Shown here piece after piece: positions 17,241 to 25,915 of a DNA stretch of 64,000 nt. Every line of letters begins with the position of its first letter. Position 1 is the stretch's first letter. The stretch is from Bacteroidaceae bacterium (GTDB lineage Bacteria > Bacteroidota > Bacteroidia > Bacteroidales > Bacteroidaceae). The stretch spans positions 1-64,000 of the forward strand of contig JAFXXQ010000001.1 in assembly GCA_017542145.1 (NCBI GenBank). The letters run 5' to 3'. Under the pieces are notes generated by a model. The model saw nothing but the letters and a program-made list of their open reading frames with translations, was not told the DNA's origin and did no database searches. The position numbers and the translations under genes are program-made.

Positions 17241-19829
17241 ATGAAAAAAAGAATTATTTCGATGGTAGTGGCTATGTTAGCCAGCATCACCTTCCTCTCG
17301 GCCTACGACTTCAAGGTTGATGGCATCTATTATAGTAAGGTAGATGACGGGAAAGTATCTGTGGTTCAAGAATACATAGGCTCATCCTGTTATTGGGGTG
17401 AAATCATCATCCCGTCTACGGTAGAATACGAAGGGGTAAGGTACAATGTTAACAGCATTGGGGATCATGCCTTTTCCCATTGTTACGACATAACAACTAT
17501 TACGCTGCCGGGTACGATTACTTCCATTGGCGATTTTGCTTTTGTGTATTGTTCGAAAATGACTTCCATTGTTATCCCTAATAGCGTAACGAGCCTCGGG
17601 GATCGTGTGTTTTCGGGCTGTGACCAACTGACTTCCATTATCCTTCCTGATAGAATGACTCATTGGGGCGAAGGGGTCTTCGGTGGTTGTGAAAAACTAA
17701 CTTCTGTTACCATTCCCAAGGGCTTGACCCGTATCGAAAGCGGTACTTTCTCTGGTTGCTCTAACCTATCTTCGGTTATCATACCCGACGGCATAACCAG
17801 CATAGGCTCAAGCGCATTCAATCATTGCTATAAACTTTCATCTGTCTCCCTTCCTGAGAGTGTAACTAGTATTGAAGGAGGTGCTTTCTATGAATGCAGC
17901 AGTCTGACTTCCATTGTTATTCCTAGCGGTGTCACCTGTATTGAAGAAAAGACATTCACCTGTTGTTACAATTTAACCTCCATTGTTCTACCTGAAGGCA
18001 TCACGACTCTTGGCGATGAAACTTTTAGTGATTGTAGCGGCCTTACTTCTTTTAATATCCCTATCGGGGTTACATCTATTGGTAATAATGTTTTCGAAAG
18101 ATGTACAAACTTAAAATCGATATTCATTCCTAAAAATGTCTCCAAGATTGGGTATCATCCTTTCCCGACTACTTCCCTGATTTCCATTAAGGTAGATGAT
18201 GATAATCCGTTCTACGATAGTCGTGACAATTGCAATGCGCTGATTGAGACGGCTTCGAACACTCTCATTGACGGATGTAGGAATTCAACTATCCCAAATG
18301 GGATTGATACCATTGGGGCAAGGGCTTTTGCCTATTGTCTCATCACCTCAGTCGTTATTCCCGAAAGTGTTGTCAGCATAAAATCCAGCGCTTTCGAGGA
18401 GTGTGTGGATCTGACGTCACTCACTTTGTCAGAAGGCTTGGAAAGCATTGGTGATAAAGCTTTCTTCTATTGTTATAATTTGACCTCATTGACTATTCCC
18501 AACAGCGTCACCAGTATTGATAATCACGCTTTTAGTTGCTGCTATAGTTTGGAATCCTTAATCCTTCCCAAGAAGATGACTAACATAGGCGCCTTTGCGT
18601 TCTCCAATTGTAGTGCCCTAGAATCTGTCGTGATTCCTGATGGAATTGTCATGATTGGGGACAACTGTTTTTCTGATTGCAACAAGCTTTCCAGCGTCAC
18701 TCTTCCCCAAAGCCTTACAAGTATCGGGTCGAGTGCTTTCCGCTATTGTAATTTGGCGTCAATTGTTCTTCCCAAAGGACTCAAGAAAATCAAGCAGGAC
18801 GCCTTTGAATTTTGCTCTCCTCTTACACACATTACTTGCCTGGCGACCACTCCTCCGGATTGTTCCTATTTTACAACAGACTATTTTACATTTGGACCTT
18901 TTTCATCGTACGGAACACTTCACGTTCCCTCAGGCTGTAAGGATGCATACGCTTCGGATGACTGTTGGAAGCATTTCGAAATAGTAGAAGATATAGGTGA
19001 AATGGCCTTTGGTATGGCTGGTGAAGAAGATTTAAGTGGGCATCCTTATTCGGGTACGCTCGTCGAAGGGTACACAAATTGCTTCATTTTCTCTCTTCAG
19101 GATAGTGTGCTCTACATCAACGGCTATTATGCAGGAAATCCTAAACTCACAACAAGGATGGCCTATACTGTTGTCGGTCACGAAATATACTTGAATATGG
19201 CGTCAGATATGGACAAGGATACACACGCTTCTGGCGAAACGAAGCCCCTGGCGCTTGACGTTTCCATCGGGGGGTGCACGGAGGACTACTATTACATCTA
19301 TCTCTCCGGCTATTACGGCAGGACGGCAATCGTAGATGACTATACGCTACACGAGACATCGTTCAGGGGCTATGGCTTGCGTGGTTTTGTGCGCGAGAAG
19401 CCGCCCAAGACGGACATCAGTACAGGGCAGAAAGATCCGAATGAAAAAAGCGACGTGGATGTAGTATGCCGCGTGCGGGGCATGGTCGGCGGACACTACC
19501 AGCAGCATGTAAGCTCCATAGAGGGCAACGTCATCTACCTCGATGGCACATATTCCAGCCAATCGGAGGGCAACGAGGACGTGGAGGCCACAACTCCACT
19601 CGGCCAATTGCCAGCAGGGGACTATACGGTAGTGCTCAACGTGAAGGACATGGACGACATAATGCCTCCCTTCTCGGCAACGCTGACGTTCAAAGTAACG
19701 CCGACGGGCGTGGAAGTACTTTCCGCCGACGAAGCCGGGGACGTCATCTTCGACCTACAGGGCAATCGCATCAACCACCGGGCGGAAGGAATCTATATCA
19801 AAAATGGAAAGAAAGTGTTAATCAGATAA
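17241..19829 (+). CDS. Large BspA-like leucine-rich surface protein with T9SS-type C-terminus
   Basis: An 862-residue protein. It has a signal peptide (about 1-21), then some 20 LRR_5 repeats of about 23 residues (pattern AFxxCxxLTSIxIPxSVTSIG) from about residue 60 to 570. A beta-sandwich region follows, with Ser/Asp-rich linkers. The C-terminus runs VIFDLQGNRINHRAEGIYIK and then NGKKVLIR, the Prevotella form of the type IX secretion sorting domain. BspA-like proteins of oral and gut Bacteroidota bind fibrinogen, fibronectin or epithelial cells. AT content is higher in the repeat part than in the C-terminal part, suggesting recombination among repeat genes. Confidence 0.88.
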   Translation: MKKRIISMVVAMLASITFLSAYDFKVDGIYYSKVDDGKVSVVQEYIGSSCYWGEIIIPSTVEYEGVRYNVNSIGDHAFSHCYDITTITLPGTITSIGDFAFVYCSKMTSIVIPNSVTSLGDRVFSGCDQLTSIILPDRMTHWGEGVFGGCEKLTSVTIPKGLTRIESGTFSGCSNLSSVIIPDGITSIGSSAFNHCYKLSSVSLPESVTSIEGGAFYECSSLTSIVIPSGVTCIEEKTFTCCYNLTSIVLPEGITTLGDETFSDCSGLTSFNIPIGVTSIGNNVFERCTNLKSIFIPKNVSKIGYHPFPTTSLISIKVDDDNPFYDSRDNCNALIETASNTLIDGCRNSTIPNGIDTIGARAFAYCLITSVVIPESVVSIKSSAFEECVDLTSLTLSEGLESIGDKAFFYCYNLTSLTIPNSVTSIDNHAFSCCYSLESLILPKKMTNIGAFAFSNCSALESVVIPDGIVMIGDNCFSDCNKLSSVTLPQSLTSIGSSAFRYCNLASIVLPKGLKKIKQDAFEFCSPLTHITCLATTPPDCSYFTTDYFTFGPFSSYGTLHVPSGCKDAYASDDCWKHFEIVEDIGEMAFGMAGEEDLSGHPYSGTLVEGYTNCFIFSLQDSVLYINGYYAGNPKLTTRMAYTVVGHEIYLNMASDMDKDTHASGETKPLALDVSIGGCTEDYYYIYLSGYYGRTAIVDDYTLHETSFRGYGLRGFVREKPPKTDISTGQKDPNEKSDVDVVCRVRGMVGGHYQQHVSSIEGNVIYLDGTYSSQSEGNEDVEATTPLGQLPAGDYTVVLNVKDMDDIMPPFSATLTFKVTPTGVEVLSADEAGDVIFDLQGNRINHRAEGIYIKNGKKVLIR

Positions 19830-19851
19830 AAATCCAACTAAAAGGGTTTAT

Positions 19852-20130
19852 ATGAAACACTCAGCAAAAAAAACAATCCTCGTATTGGCGGCTGTCCTTG
19901 TTTGCGGCCAAAGTATGCTGACATCGTGTGTTGAGGACATTTTCGACAATCCTTGTCACGTAATAATTCATCCCTTTCATACAAAAAGTATAATGGGACG
20001 TTTTTTGGGATGCACAAAATTTGGAAGCGGTTCTTCTTTTTTTTATTTTTGCAGCGAAAAAGAAAAAAGTTGCCCCCATGCAGTATTATGGACTTTTCAG
20101 CGTTTTAATAATAAAAAAATGACATTATGA
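19852..20130 (+). pseudogene. Truncated lipoprotein gene running into the next promoter
   Basis: Begins as a normal Bacteroidota lipoprotein: MKHSAKKTILVLAAVLVCGQ, a lipobox LTSC at about residue 26, then VEDIFDNP, the usual post-lipobox region of surface lipoproteins. From about 19955 the reading frame passes through a copy of the operator-promoter of 17241, so residues after DNP are not protein-like. The simplest reading is a gene whose body was deleted and replaced by the upstream region of the 20127 gene. A 92-residue product could still be made. It starts 22 bp after the BspA-like gene. Confidence 0.6.
19995..20051 (+). promoter_or_regulatory. Diverged copy of the operator-promoter (copy 3)
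   Basis: GGGACG-TTTTTT-GGGATG (19995-20012), then CACAAAATTTGGAAG and TATTTTTG at 20044-20051. The preceding bases (about 19960-19994, with TTTCATACAAAAAGTA) also match the region before copy 2. Drives the gene at 20127. Confidence 0.65.
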
Positions 20131-20735
20131 AGAAGTTTTTATTTCTGGCCGTAGCCGCCATGATGGCTACTTTGAGTGTGAACGGACAAGATGCATACGC
20201 CGACCTGAAGCACGAGGTGGCTATCAGCACGGGCGCAGTCTCCACGTCGAATGTCATCGACATCTTTCAGATTGTAGCCGAGTTGGAGCAGCAGGATGGC
20301 GTCATGTACGATTTCAATAGTCTCCACGGCCCTTACTCCATTGAATACTTCTATCGCGCCAAGCCGTGGCTCGGCGTGGGCGGCATGTTCATCTATGGAA
20401 ATGGCAAAATAAAGGCCTCCAACATGAACAGCGGCGGAATGATTGCGGAGACGAAGTGCAGTTACGTCTCGCTATTGCCTGCCGTGAAGCTCGACTGGGT
20501 TCGCCGCCAGTACTTCGGCATGTACTCGAAAATAGCCCTGGGCGCCACAATCCGCAACGAACAACTCTCGCGCGCCGGTTTTTCGCGTAGCGACGAAGCC
20601 AAGAAAAGGGCGCATTTCAATGGTCATGTGACGCTCGTCGGCATGGACTTCGGCAGCCCCCACTTCCGCGGCTTCGGCGAATTAGGTTTCGGCGAGCAGG
20701 GTGTGCTCCTTATCGGTCTGCGGTATAAATTCTGA
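20127..20735 (+). CDS. Predicted outer-membrane beta-barrel protein
   Basis: A 202-residue protein with a signal peptide (MKKFLFLAVAAMMATLSVNG, then Q). The mature part alternates short strands (YSIEYFYRAKPWLGVGGMFI, AGFSRSDEAKKRAHFNGHVT) and ends GVLLIGLRYKF, an aromatic C-terminus typical of porin-like barrels. The family is probably the outer-membrane beta-barrel group of Bacteroidota, but no specific name is supported. It starts within the last codons of the truncated lipoprotein frame and is driven by the shared operator-promoter. Followed 32 bp later by another exported protein. Confidence 0.6.
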   Translation: MKKFLFLAVAAMMATLSVNGQDAYADLKHEVAISTGAVSTSNVIDIFQIVAELEQQDGVMYDFNSLHGPYSIEYFYRAKPWLGVGGMFIYGNGKIKASNMNSGGMIAETKCSYVSLLPAVKLDWVRRQYFGMYSKIALGATIRNEQLSRAGFSRSDEAKKRAHFNGHVTLVGMDFGSPHFRGFGELGFGEQGVLLIGLRYKF

Positions 20736-20767
20736 TTCGTTTGGTTTCTCCATAATATATTTCTCCA

Positions 20768-21886
20768 ATGAAGACAAAACGTTCATGCCGCATCTTCTGG
20801 CTCTTGATGATTACGTTCGTGCCGTTCCGCCTGACGGCACAGGACTATGCCAGCAGCCGTCATTTCTGGGAAGAGGGAGAGCTCACCTGGGAAGACATGC
20901 TCGGCACCCCCGACAACTCAGGTGCAAGAGGCGTCCTCGGTCTCAGTTATGGAACAAAGATGGGTGAGGTCAAGAAGGGGAACACCACGTACAACTTCGT
21001 CAAATACTTCACCTACGTGGACCGCTATGACTCATGGGCCGTTGATAGTGTGCGTACGGATGACTATCTGCTCTACAACCAGACGCTGTTCGACCTTTCG
21101 GAACTCTACTGCCGCAAGGCTACAAAGGAATACAGCAGCGCGAACTTCTCGGGCGACTCTGAAGACCTTTTCCTCTTTTACTACAGACAGCTGTCGAAGC
21201 GTATGGATGAGCTTAATGAGAAGACCGATACGGGCAGAATCAGCCTCGCCGTTGAGGAGTACTATCGCCACGTACAACAAGAGCTTGAGGAAGAGGGAGA
21301 ATTCAATCCCGTAGAGGCTGCCAGACTCACCTCACGGGGATCCGGCATAGGCATGTTTGTCGGCTACAGCCTTCGTGCCCCCATCCGCGGCGAGTTCTCA
21401 CCCACACATGGCATCACATGGGGTTGGGATTTCCCCATCCGCAAATCGATGATCGGGCTTTCGGCAAGCATCGAAGGCTTTGGCCATAGTAACGTTTACC
21501 TTGATACCAAAGAAGGCCCCATCCATCAGAATGAGAGAGTCAGCTCCGGAAGCGCCGAGCTCTACTATGGCTATAATGCCCTCCGCACCAGCGCCCTCTC
21601 GCTCAATCCCTTCGCAGGGGTTGGGGTATCCTTCTACGACGGGGAGACGTACGACGACGGTTCAGGGCGTAAGACCTCTAATGAAGCAAATGGCTTTACT
21701 GTGGAAGCCGGACTGATTGCAGATGCCATCCTGAGCTCCAATGTGCGCATCTTCGCGGGAGGACGTTCCGCTTCGCAATACGTCTCGCTTCGCTTCCGCC
21801 CCTATGTCAGCCTTGCCAACATGAGGGGTATCGGCTGGATGCCAAGCCTCAACCTCTCCGTCTCCTTTAATTTCTTGGTGCAATAA
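20768..21886 (+). CDS. Exported protein of unknown function with C-terminal barrel-like half
   Basis: A 372-residue protein with a signal peptide (RIFWLLMITFVPFRLTAQ). The first half (about 30-190) is soluble-looking and contains WEEGELTWEDMLG and a helical QLSKRMDELNEK segment, resembling Bacteroidota proteins that count or chaperone envelope parts, but no family was recognised. The second half has glycine- and serine-rich strands (GITWGWDFPIRKSMIGLSAS, AGVGVSFYDGE) and ends LNLSVSFNFLVQ, consistent with a membrane barrel. It is 32 bp after the 20127 gene and probably cotranscribed with it. Confidence 0.55.
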   Translation: MKTKRSCRIFWLLMITFVPFRLTAQDYASSRHFWEEGELTWEDMLGTPDNSGARGVLGLSYGTKMGEVKKGNTTYNFVKYFTYVDRYDSWAVDSVRTDDYLLYNQTLFDLSELYCRKATKEYSSANFSGDSEDLFLFYYRQLSKRMDELNEKTDTGRISLAVEEYYRHVQQELEEEGEFNPVEAARLTSRGSGIGMFVGYSLRAPIRGEFSPTHGITWGWDFPIRKSMIGLSASIEGFGHSNVYLDTKEGPIHQNERVSSGSAELYYGYNALRTSALSLNPFAGVGVSFYDGETYDDGSGRKTSNEANGFTVEAGLIADAILSSNVRIFAGGRSASQYVSLRFRPYVSLANMRGIGWMPSLNLSVSFNFLVQ

Positions 21887-21935
21887 CCAAAAATCAATGA
21901 AATTTGATTATTCACCATTCTTTAGGAAATAAAAA

Positions 21936-22020
21936 GTTTTCATCGCGATGGTTTGAAGTTTTCATCGCAATGATTAAATGTTTTCATCGCGATGAAAGAT
22001 TATTTTCATCGCGATGAAAA
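21936..22020. repeat. Four-unit 22-bp repeat island (GTTTTCATCGCGATG)
   Basis: Units start at 21936, 21958, 21980 and 22002, an exact 22-bp period. The 15-base core is GTTTTCATCGCGATG (one A variant in unit two) with 7-base variable linkers. The last unit extends to TTTTCATCGCGATGAAAA, a perfect 18-base palindrome at 22003-22020. Confidence 0.95.
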
Positions 22021-22223
22021 AACAGTATTCTCTAAGAATAACTTTTTACCGTCAAATAATATGCTCATTGACAACATAGAAAGGACATTCGTTTCATTCG
22101 AAGAATAATGCCCACAAAACAGTATCGTTTACAGCCTTTTCTCCTAACGGCGAATTGGGCGAATTTTCCCTTTTTCTGATACGATGATGAAGGAAAAATT
22201 TGGAGGATATAGGTTTTATTGCC

Positions 22224-22231
22224 TACTTTTG
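22224..22231 (+). promoter_or_regulatory. Promoter of the 22268 gene
   Basis: TACTTTTG, with a TTTGGAGG -33 region at about 22199. This leaves a leader of about 32 nt. Confidence 0.7.
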
Positions 22232-22267
22232 CAGCCGAAAACTGACAAGCAAGAAATCCCTAAAAAT

Positions 22268-22978
22268 ATGAATATGAAAAAGACCATCCTTCTGTTATCC
22301 GCCGTATTATCTCCGTTACTCTGTGCGGCCCAAGTGAACATACAATTTCTGTACGATTGTGCTGAAACCCCCATTACGACGGTGGAGGTGTACAAGGGCG
22401 ATGCGTGGGGCGACACGTATTTCTTCATCGACCACTACTACTACTTCCAGAGCTTGAACGGGCATACCAACATTGGAATGGACAGCTATTTCGAGTTTGA
22501 GCGGGGGCTGAACTTCTGGCAGCAGACGCGGATGCGCAACCTCAGCCTGCATGTGGAGTTGGATTTTAAGAACTCCGGTTATGGCAGCGGGATGGCCTGC
22601 ATCGGCGCCAAGTACGCCTTCCATAACGCTTCGTTCAGCCGTACGGCAGGGATTGCCCTGATGTACGACCACTACATCGGCGAAGGAAGTGCCGATATCC
22701 CTCTGAAATTTACCGGCACGTGGAACGTGGAGAACCTGTTCGGGCTGAGAGGACTGACCTTCGACGGATTCGTCGACGTGTGGGGAAACAACACGCAATA
22801 CGTGACCGGCCAGAACAAGATAGCCTACGACCACTTCTCCATCCACTCGCAACCCCAGCTATGGATGCGCATTACGCCCAACTTCAACCTCGGCGGCGAA
22901 GTGGTGCTCGGCTACAACCATCGCGGCACGCACGGCTTCCTGTGCCAGCCCTGCGTAGGTCTGAAATGGGTGTTGTGA
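22268..22978 (+). CDS. DUF5020 / Tsx-like outer-membrane channel
   Basis: A 236-residue protein. ATG 22268 (MNMKKTILLLSAVLSPLLCA) begins a signal peptide; the longer frame upstream crosses the promoter and is rejected. The mature protein opens with NIQFLYDCAE and has regular strands rich in aromatic residues (YFFIDHYYYF, YFEFERGLNFW, GTWNVENLFGL) and a final strand GLKWVL. This fits the nucleoside-channel-like DUF5020 family of Bacteroidota, a 12-strand barrel related to Tsx. The substrate is unknown. Transcribed alone, converging on the CAP lipoprotein gene with a 14-bp gap. Confidence 0.7.
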   Translation: MNMKKTILLLSAVLSPLLCAAQVNIQFLYDCAETPITTVEVYKGDAWGDTYFFIDHYYYFQSLNGHTNIGMDSYFEFERGLNFWQQTRMRNLSLHVELDFKNSGYGSGMACIGAKYAFHNASFSRTAGIALMYDHYIGEGSADIPLKFTGTWNVENLFGLRGLTFDGFVDVWGNNTQYVTGQNKIAYDHFSIHSQPQLWMRITPNFNLGGEVVLGYNHRGTHGFLCQPCVGLKWVL

Positions 22979-22992
22979 CATAAAAAACAGAA

Positions 22993-23697
22993 TCACTCTC
23001 CTCCCCTGAAGTCGAGGACAGCCATTTTCGGAAATTTCGCATGATCGCGTACGGCAACGCCCATGCGGCATAGCCGCTTGTTAAGCAGGATGCGTCGATG
23101 CCCCAGCCTGGCGTTCGACTCTCCGGCATCGATGAGAAAGTGCATAACGATGGCAAGCCCTGTGGCACAGTTGCCGAAATCGCAGCACTCGGCCATTGCA
23201 GGGTCAGCCTCGCACGTCGTTCCACTTCGGTCGTGACCCGTGTTGCCCAGCGCTCCGCCCTGCGTAGCGAAGCAGTTGGCAGAGTCGTAGAGTTCATCGT
23301 CAGGCATCAGCAAAGGCATGGAAGCCAGAGCCTCCAGCTCCTGCAGGAGCGACTCCTTGCGCTCGTCGAAGGCAAAACCCTTCACCCAGCCCGTATCGCC
23401 GTTGTACTCCGCAGCATAGGTGTGCGCAAAGAGCGAAGGATTTGTGCGCATCAGGTTCAGGTAATAGAACACCTCTTTTTCTATCTCGTTCAGATACTTG
23501 AGGCCGGCTGCGCTGGCTGCCGCCGTCCGCTCGCCGGGCGTCCATTGGCTGGCAAACTTCTCGTCCATCGCCTTCAGCTTGGCGCGGTCAATCTCCTCAT
23601 TAGTGGGTGGTGTCGTCGGCTCTGGTGGCTGGCAGGCTGCAAGGGCCAACATCATCAAGGCTCCCAAAACCATCAGGAAAACATGCTTGTTTCTCAT
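22993..23697 (-). CDS. CAP-domain (SCP/PR1-like) lipoprotein
   Basis: A 234-residue protein with a lipobox (LALAAC, Cys22) and a proline/threonine linker (QPPEPTTPPTNEE). The CAP domain follows: a helix with VFYYLNLMRTNPSLFA, a cysteine-rich centre (GTTCEADPAMAECCDFGNC) and the hallmark block ARLGHRRILLNKRLCRMGVA. CAP domains of bacteria are extracellular and of diverse function, often cell-wall or lipid related. The four clustered cysteines may form disulfides. It has its own promoter (minus TATCTTTG at 23730-23737). Confidence 0.85.
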   Translation of the reverse strand: MRNKHVFLMVLGALMMLALAACQPPEPTTPPTNEEIDRAKLKAMDEKFASQWTPGERTAAASAAGLKYLNEIEKEVFYYLNLMRTNPSLFAHTYAAEYNGDTGWVKGFAFDERKESLLQELEALASMPLLMPDDELYDSANCFATQGGALGNTGHDRSGTTCEADPAMAECCDFGNCATGLAIVMHFLIDAGESNARLGHRRILLNKRLCRMGVAVRDHAKFPKMAVLDFRGGE

Positions 23698-23729
23698 CGT
23701 ACGGAATCGACTTTTGATTTATGCAGCTG

Positions 23730-23737
23730 CAAAGATA
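23730..23737 (-). promoter_or_regulatory. Promoter of the CAP lipoprotein gene
   Basis: CAAAGATA on the plus strand reads TATCTTTG on the minus strand, 33 bp before the start codon. Confidence 0.75.
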
Positions 23738-23885
23738 CAAATGAACGGGGAGAACTGCAATAGTTTTTCACTCATCTTTCGATTTTTCGTGGCATAAGCC
23801 TTGCAGGAGAAGGGGAAAAAGGGAAAACAAGCGCTTGCCGTTGAAGAATAGGGCGAAAGTGTTTGGGCGTTTGGAAAAGAGTTTG

Positions 23886-23893
23886 TATCTTCG
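23886..23893 (+). promoter_or_regulatory. Promoter variant of the CoA transferase gene
   Basis: TATCTTCG, a common TTTG to TTCG variant, with TTTGG about 24 bp upstream. It gives a leader of about 50 nt to ATG 23949. Confidence 0.55.
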
Positions 23894-23948
23894 CGCCGAT
23901 TTTTGAAAAAACTGCATCAAGAATTCGGTTTTAATAAAAAATAGTATC

Positions 23949-25430
23949 ATGTCCTACAGATTTATTTCCGCAGCTGAAGCTGCACGCTACGTTAAGCACG
24001 GTATGAACATCGGTCTTTCAGGCTTCACGCCCGCCGGTGCTCCGAAAGCCGTCACCCCCGAGATCGCAAAGATTGCTGAGGCTGAGCACGCTGCCGGCCG
24101 CCCGTTCCAGGTTGGCATCTTCACAGGAGCCAGCACGGGCGAGAGCACGGACGGCATCCTGAGCCGTGCGAAAGCCATCCGCTACCGCGCCCCCTACACC
24201 ACCAACAAGGACTTCCGCACGGCCGTGAACGCCGGCGAGATTGCCTACAACGACATCCACCTGAGCCAGATGGCACAGGAGTTGCGTTATGGCTTCATGG
24301 GCCGTGTAGATGTGGCGATTATCGAAGCGTGCGACGTCAGCGACGACGGCAAAATATGGCTCACGGCTGGCGTAGGTATTTCGCCTACCGTTTGCCGTCT
24401 GGCCGACAAAATCATCATCGAGCTGAACACACAGTACGGCAAGGCACCCAAGGGACTGCACGACGTCTATGAGCCTGCCGACCCACCCTACCGCAAGGAA
24501 ATCCCCATCTACACCCCCTCAGACCGCATCGGCAAGGAGTATGTGCAGGTTGACCCCGCAAAGATCGTGGGCATCGTAGAGGTGTGCAAGCCCGACGAGG
24601 CCCGTGCATTCACCGCTCCCGACGAAATCAGCGAGAAGATCGGGCACAACGTGGCCCAGTTCCTCATTGGAGACATGAAGCGCGGCATCATCCCCAGCAG
24701 CTTCCTGCCCCTGCAGAGCGGCGTGGGCAATGTAGCCAACGCGGTACTGAAAGCCCTGGGCGAAGACCCGGGCGTACCCGCCTTCCAGATGTACACCGAG
24801 GTGATTCAGGACAGCGTCATCGCCCTCATCCGCGAAGGACATTGCAAGTTCGGCAGCACCTGCTCACTTAGCCTTTCCAACGAATGCCTGCAGGAAGTGT
24901 ACGACAACATCGACTTCTTCAAGGACAAGCTGGTGCTCCGTCCGAGTGAAATCAGCAACAGTCCCGAGGTGGCACGCCGCCTGGGCCTCATCTCCATGAA
25001 CACCGCCCTGGAAGCCGATATCTATGGCAACGTCAACAGCACCCACGTGGGCGGCACAAAGATGATGAACGGCATCGGCGGCTCAGGCGACTTCACACGC
25101 AACGCCTACATCAGCATCTTCTCCTGCCCCTCGACAGCGAAGGGTGGCTGCATCAGCGCCATCGTGCCGATGGTGAGCCACGTAGACCATAATGAGCACT
25201 CCGTCAACGTCCTCATCACCGAACAGGGCATCGCTGACCTGCGCGGCAAAAGCCCCGTCGAACGCTCGCACGAGATTATTGAAAACTGCGTCCATCCCGA
25301 CTACAAGCAGCTTCTCTGGGACTACGTGAAGATGGCAGGCAAAGGCCAGACACCCCACAACCTGCACGCAGCCCTCGCCATGCACGAAGCATTGGCCAAG
25401 AAGGGCGACATGCGACTAACAGAGTGGTAA
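23949..25430 (+). CDS. Acetyl-CoA hydrolase/transferase family CoA transferase
   Basis: A 493-residue cytoplasmic class I CoA transferase of the Cat1/AarC/ScpC type. Expected reactions are succinyl-CoA with acetate, or propionyl-CoA with succinate, linking fermentation end products. The catalytic glutamate is Glu284 in MYTEVIQDSV. The oxyanion and CoA-binding glycine loops are seen as SGVGNVANAVL and GIGGSGDFTRNAY. Length is normal for this subgroup (about 500). With meaB elsewhere in the window it fits the succinate-propionate route of Bacteroidota. Monocistronic by context; acpP downstream has its own promoter. Confidence 0.9.
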   Translation: MSYRFISAAEAARYVKHGMNIGLSGFTPAGAPKAVTPEIAKIAEAEHAAGRPFQVGIFTGASTGESTDGILSRAKAIRYRAPYTTNKDFRTAVNAGEIAYNDIHLSQMAQELRYGFMGRVDVAIIEACDVSDDGKIWLTAGVGISPTVCRLADKIIIELNTQYGKAPKGLHDVYEPADPPYRKEIPIYTPSDRIGKEYVQVDPAKIVGIVEVCKPDEARAFTAPDEISEKIGHNVAQFLIGDMKRGIIPSSFLPLQSGVGNVANAVLKALGEDPGVPAFQMYTEVIQDSVIALIREGHCKFGSTCSLSLSNECLQEVYDNIDFFKDKLVLRPSEISNSPEVARRLGLISMNTALEADIYGNVNSTHVGGTKMMNGIGGSGDFTRNAYISIFSCPSTAKGGCISAIVPMVSHVDHNEHSVNVLITEQGIADLRGKSPVERSHEIIENCVHPDYKQLLWDYVKMAGKGQTPHNLHAALAMHEALAKKGDMRLTEW

Positions 25431-25511
25431 AAAACGGCTCGAATGCACAGCAAATGCGCAAAAAAAGCCTATTTTATGCTAAATTATTTGGAGGATAAGA
25501 ATTTATTTGCT

Positions 25512-25519
25512 TACCTTTG
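25512..25519 (+). promoter_or_regulatory. acpP promoter
   Basis: TACCTTTG with TTTGGAGG at about 25490. The leader to ATG 25556 is about 31 nt. Confidence 0.75.
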
Positions 25520-25555
25520 CGCGATTTTTTGTAAAACTATTAATTAATTATCACT

Positions 25556-25792
25556 ATGAACGAAATTGAAGAAAGAGTAAAAGCTATCATCGTTGATAAA
25601 CTTGGTGTTGATGAATCAGAAGTGACCGCAGAGGCTAGCTTCACCAACGACCTGGGTGCTGACTCCCTGGACACCGTTGAGCTGATTATGGAGCTTGAGA
25701 AGGAATTTGGCCTTCAGATTCCTGACGATCAGGCTGAGAAAATTGCTACCGTTGGCGACGCTGTCAACTTCATCCTGAGCAATAAGGAATAA
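25556..25792 (+). CDS. acpP: Acyl carrier protein AcpP
   Basis: A 78-residue acidic protein carrying growing acyl chains on a 4'-phosphopantetheine attached to Ser37 in [13 protein letters not shown]. Three helices and the short loop [16 protein letters not shown] are standard. Followed by a terminator-like hairpin and then fabF, the usual fatty-acid gene pair. The hairpin would allow far more acpP than fabF transcript, which suits the high cellular demand for ACP. Confidence 0.97.
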   Translation: MNEIEERVKAIIVDKLGVDESEVTAEASFTNDLGADSLDTVELIMELEKEFGLQIPDDQAEKIATVGDAVNFILSNKE

Positions 25793-25805
25793 TTCTCCCC
25801 TTGTG

Positions 25806-25860
25806 CTGAGCCTTGAACTGCACGCCCTTGTCTGCGCGCGTCCAAGGCTCAGTTATTTTT
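25806..25860 (+). terminator. Terminator or attenuator between acpP and fabF
   Basis: CTGAGCCTTG (25806-25815) pairs perfectly with CAAGGCTCAG (25843-25852), followed by TTATTTTT. The loop is GC-rich and could form an inner hairpin. A second GC-rich stretch (CGCGCACGCGCGCG) follows. Partial readthrough to fabF is likely. Confidence 0.75.
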
Positions 25861-25915
25861 CTCGCGCACGCGCGCGATACCCTTTTAATAATCCCTAACT
25901 ATTGTAATCTCGAAA

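Larger units (their letters stand above)
21887..22267. other. 380-bp gap with a repeat island and a promoter
   Basis: Contains the 22-bp repeat island at 21936-22020. An AT-rich stretch without coding signs follows, then the promoter at 22224 of the next gene. Confidence 0.6.
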
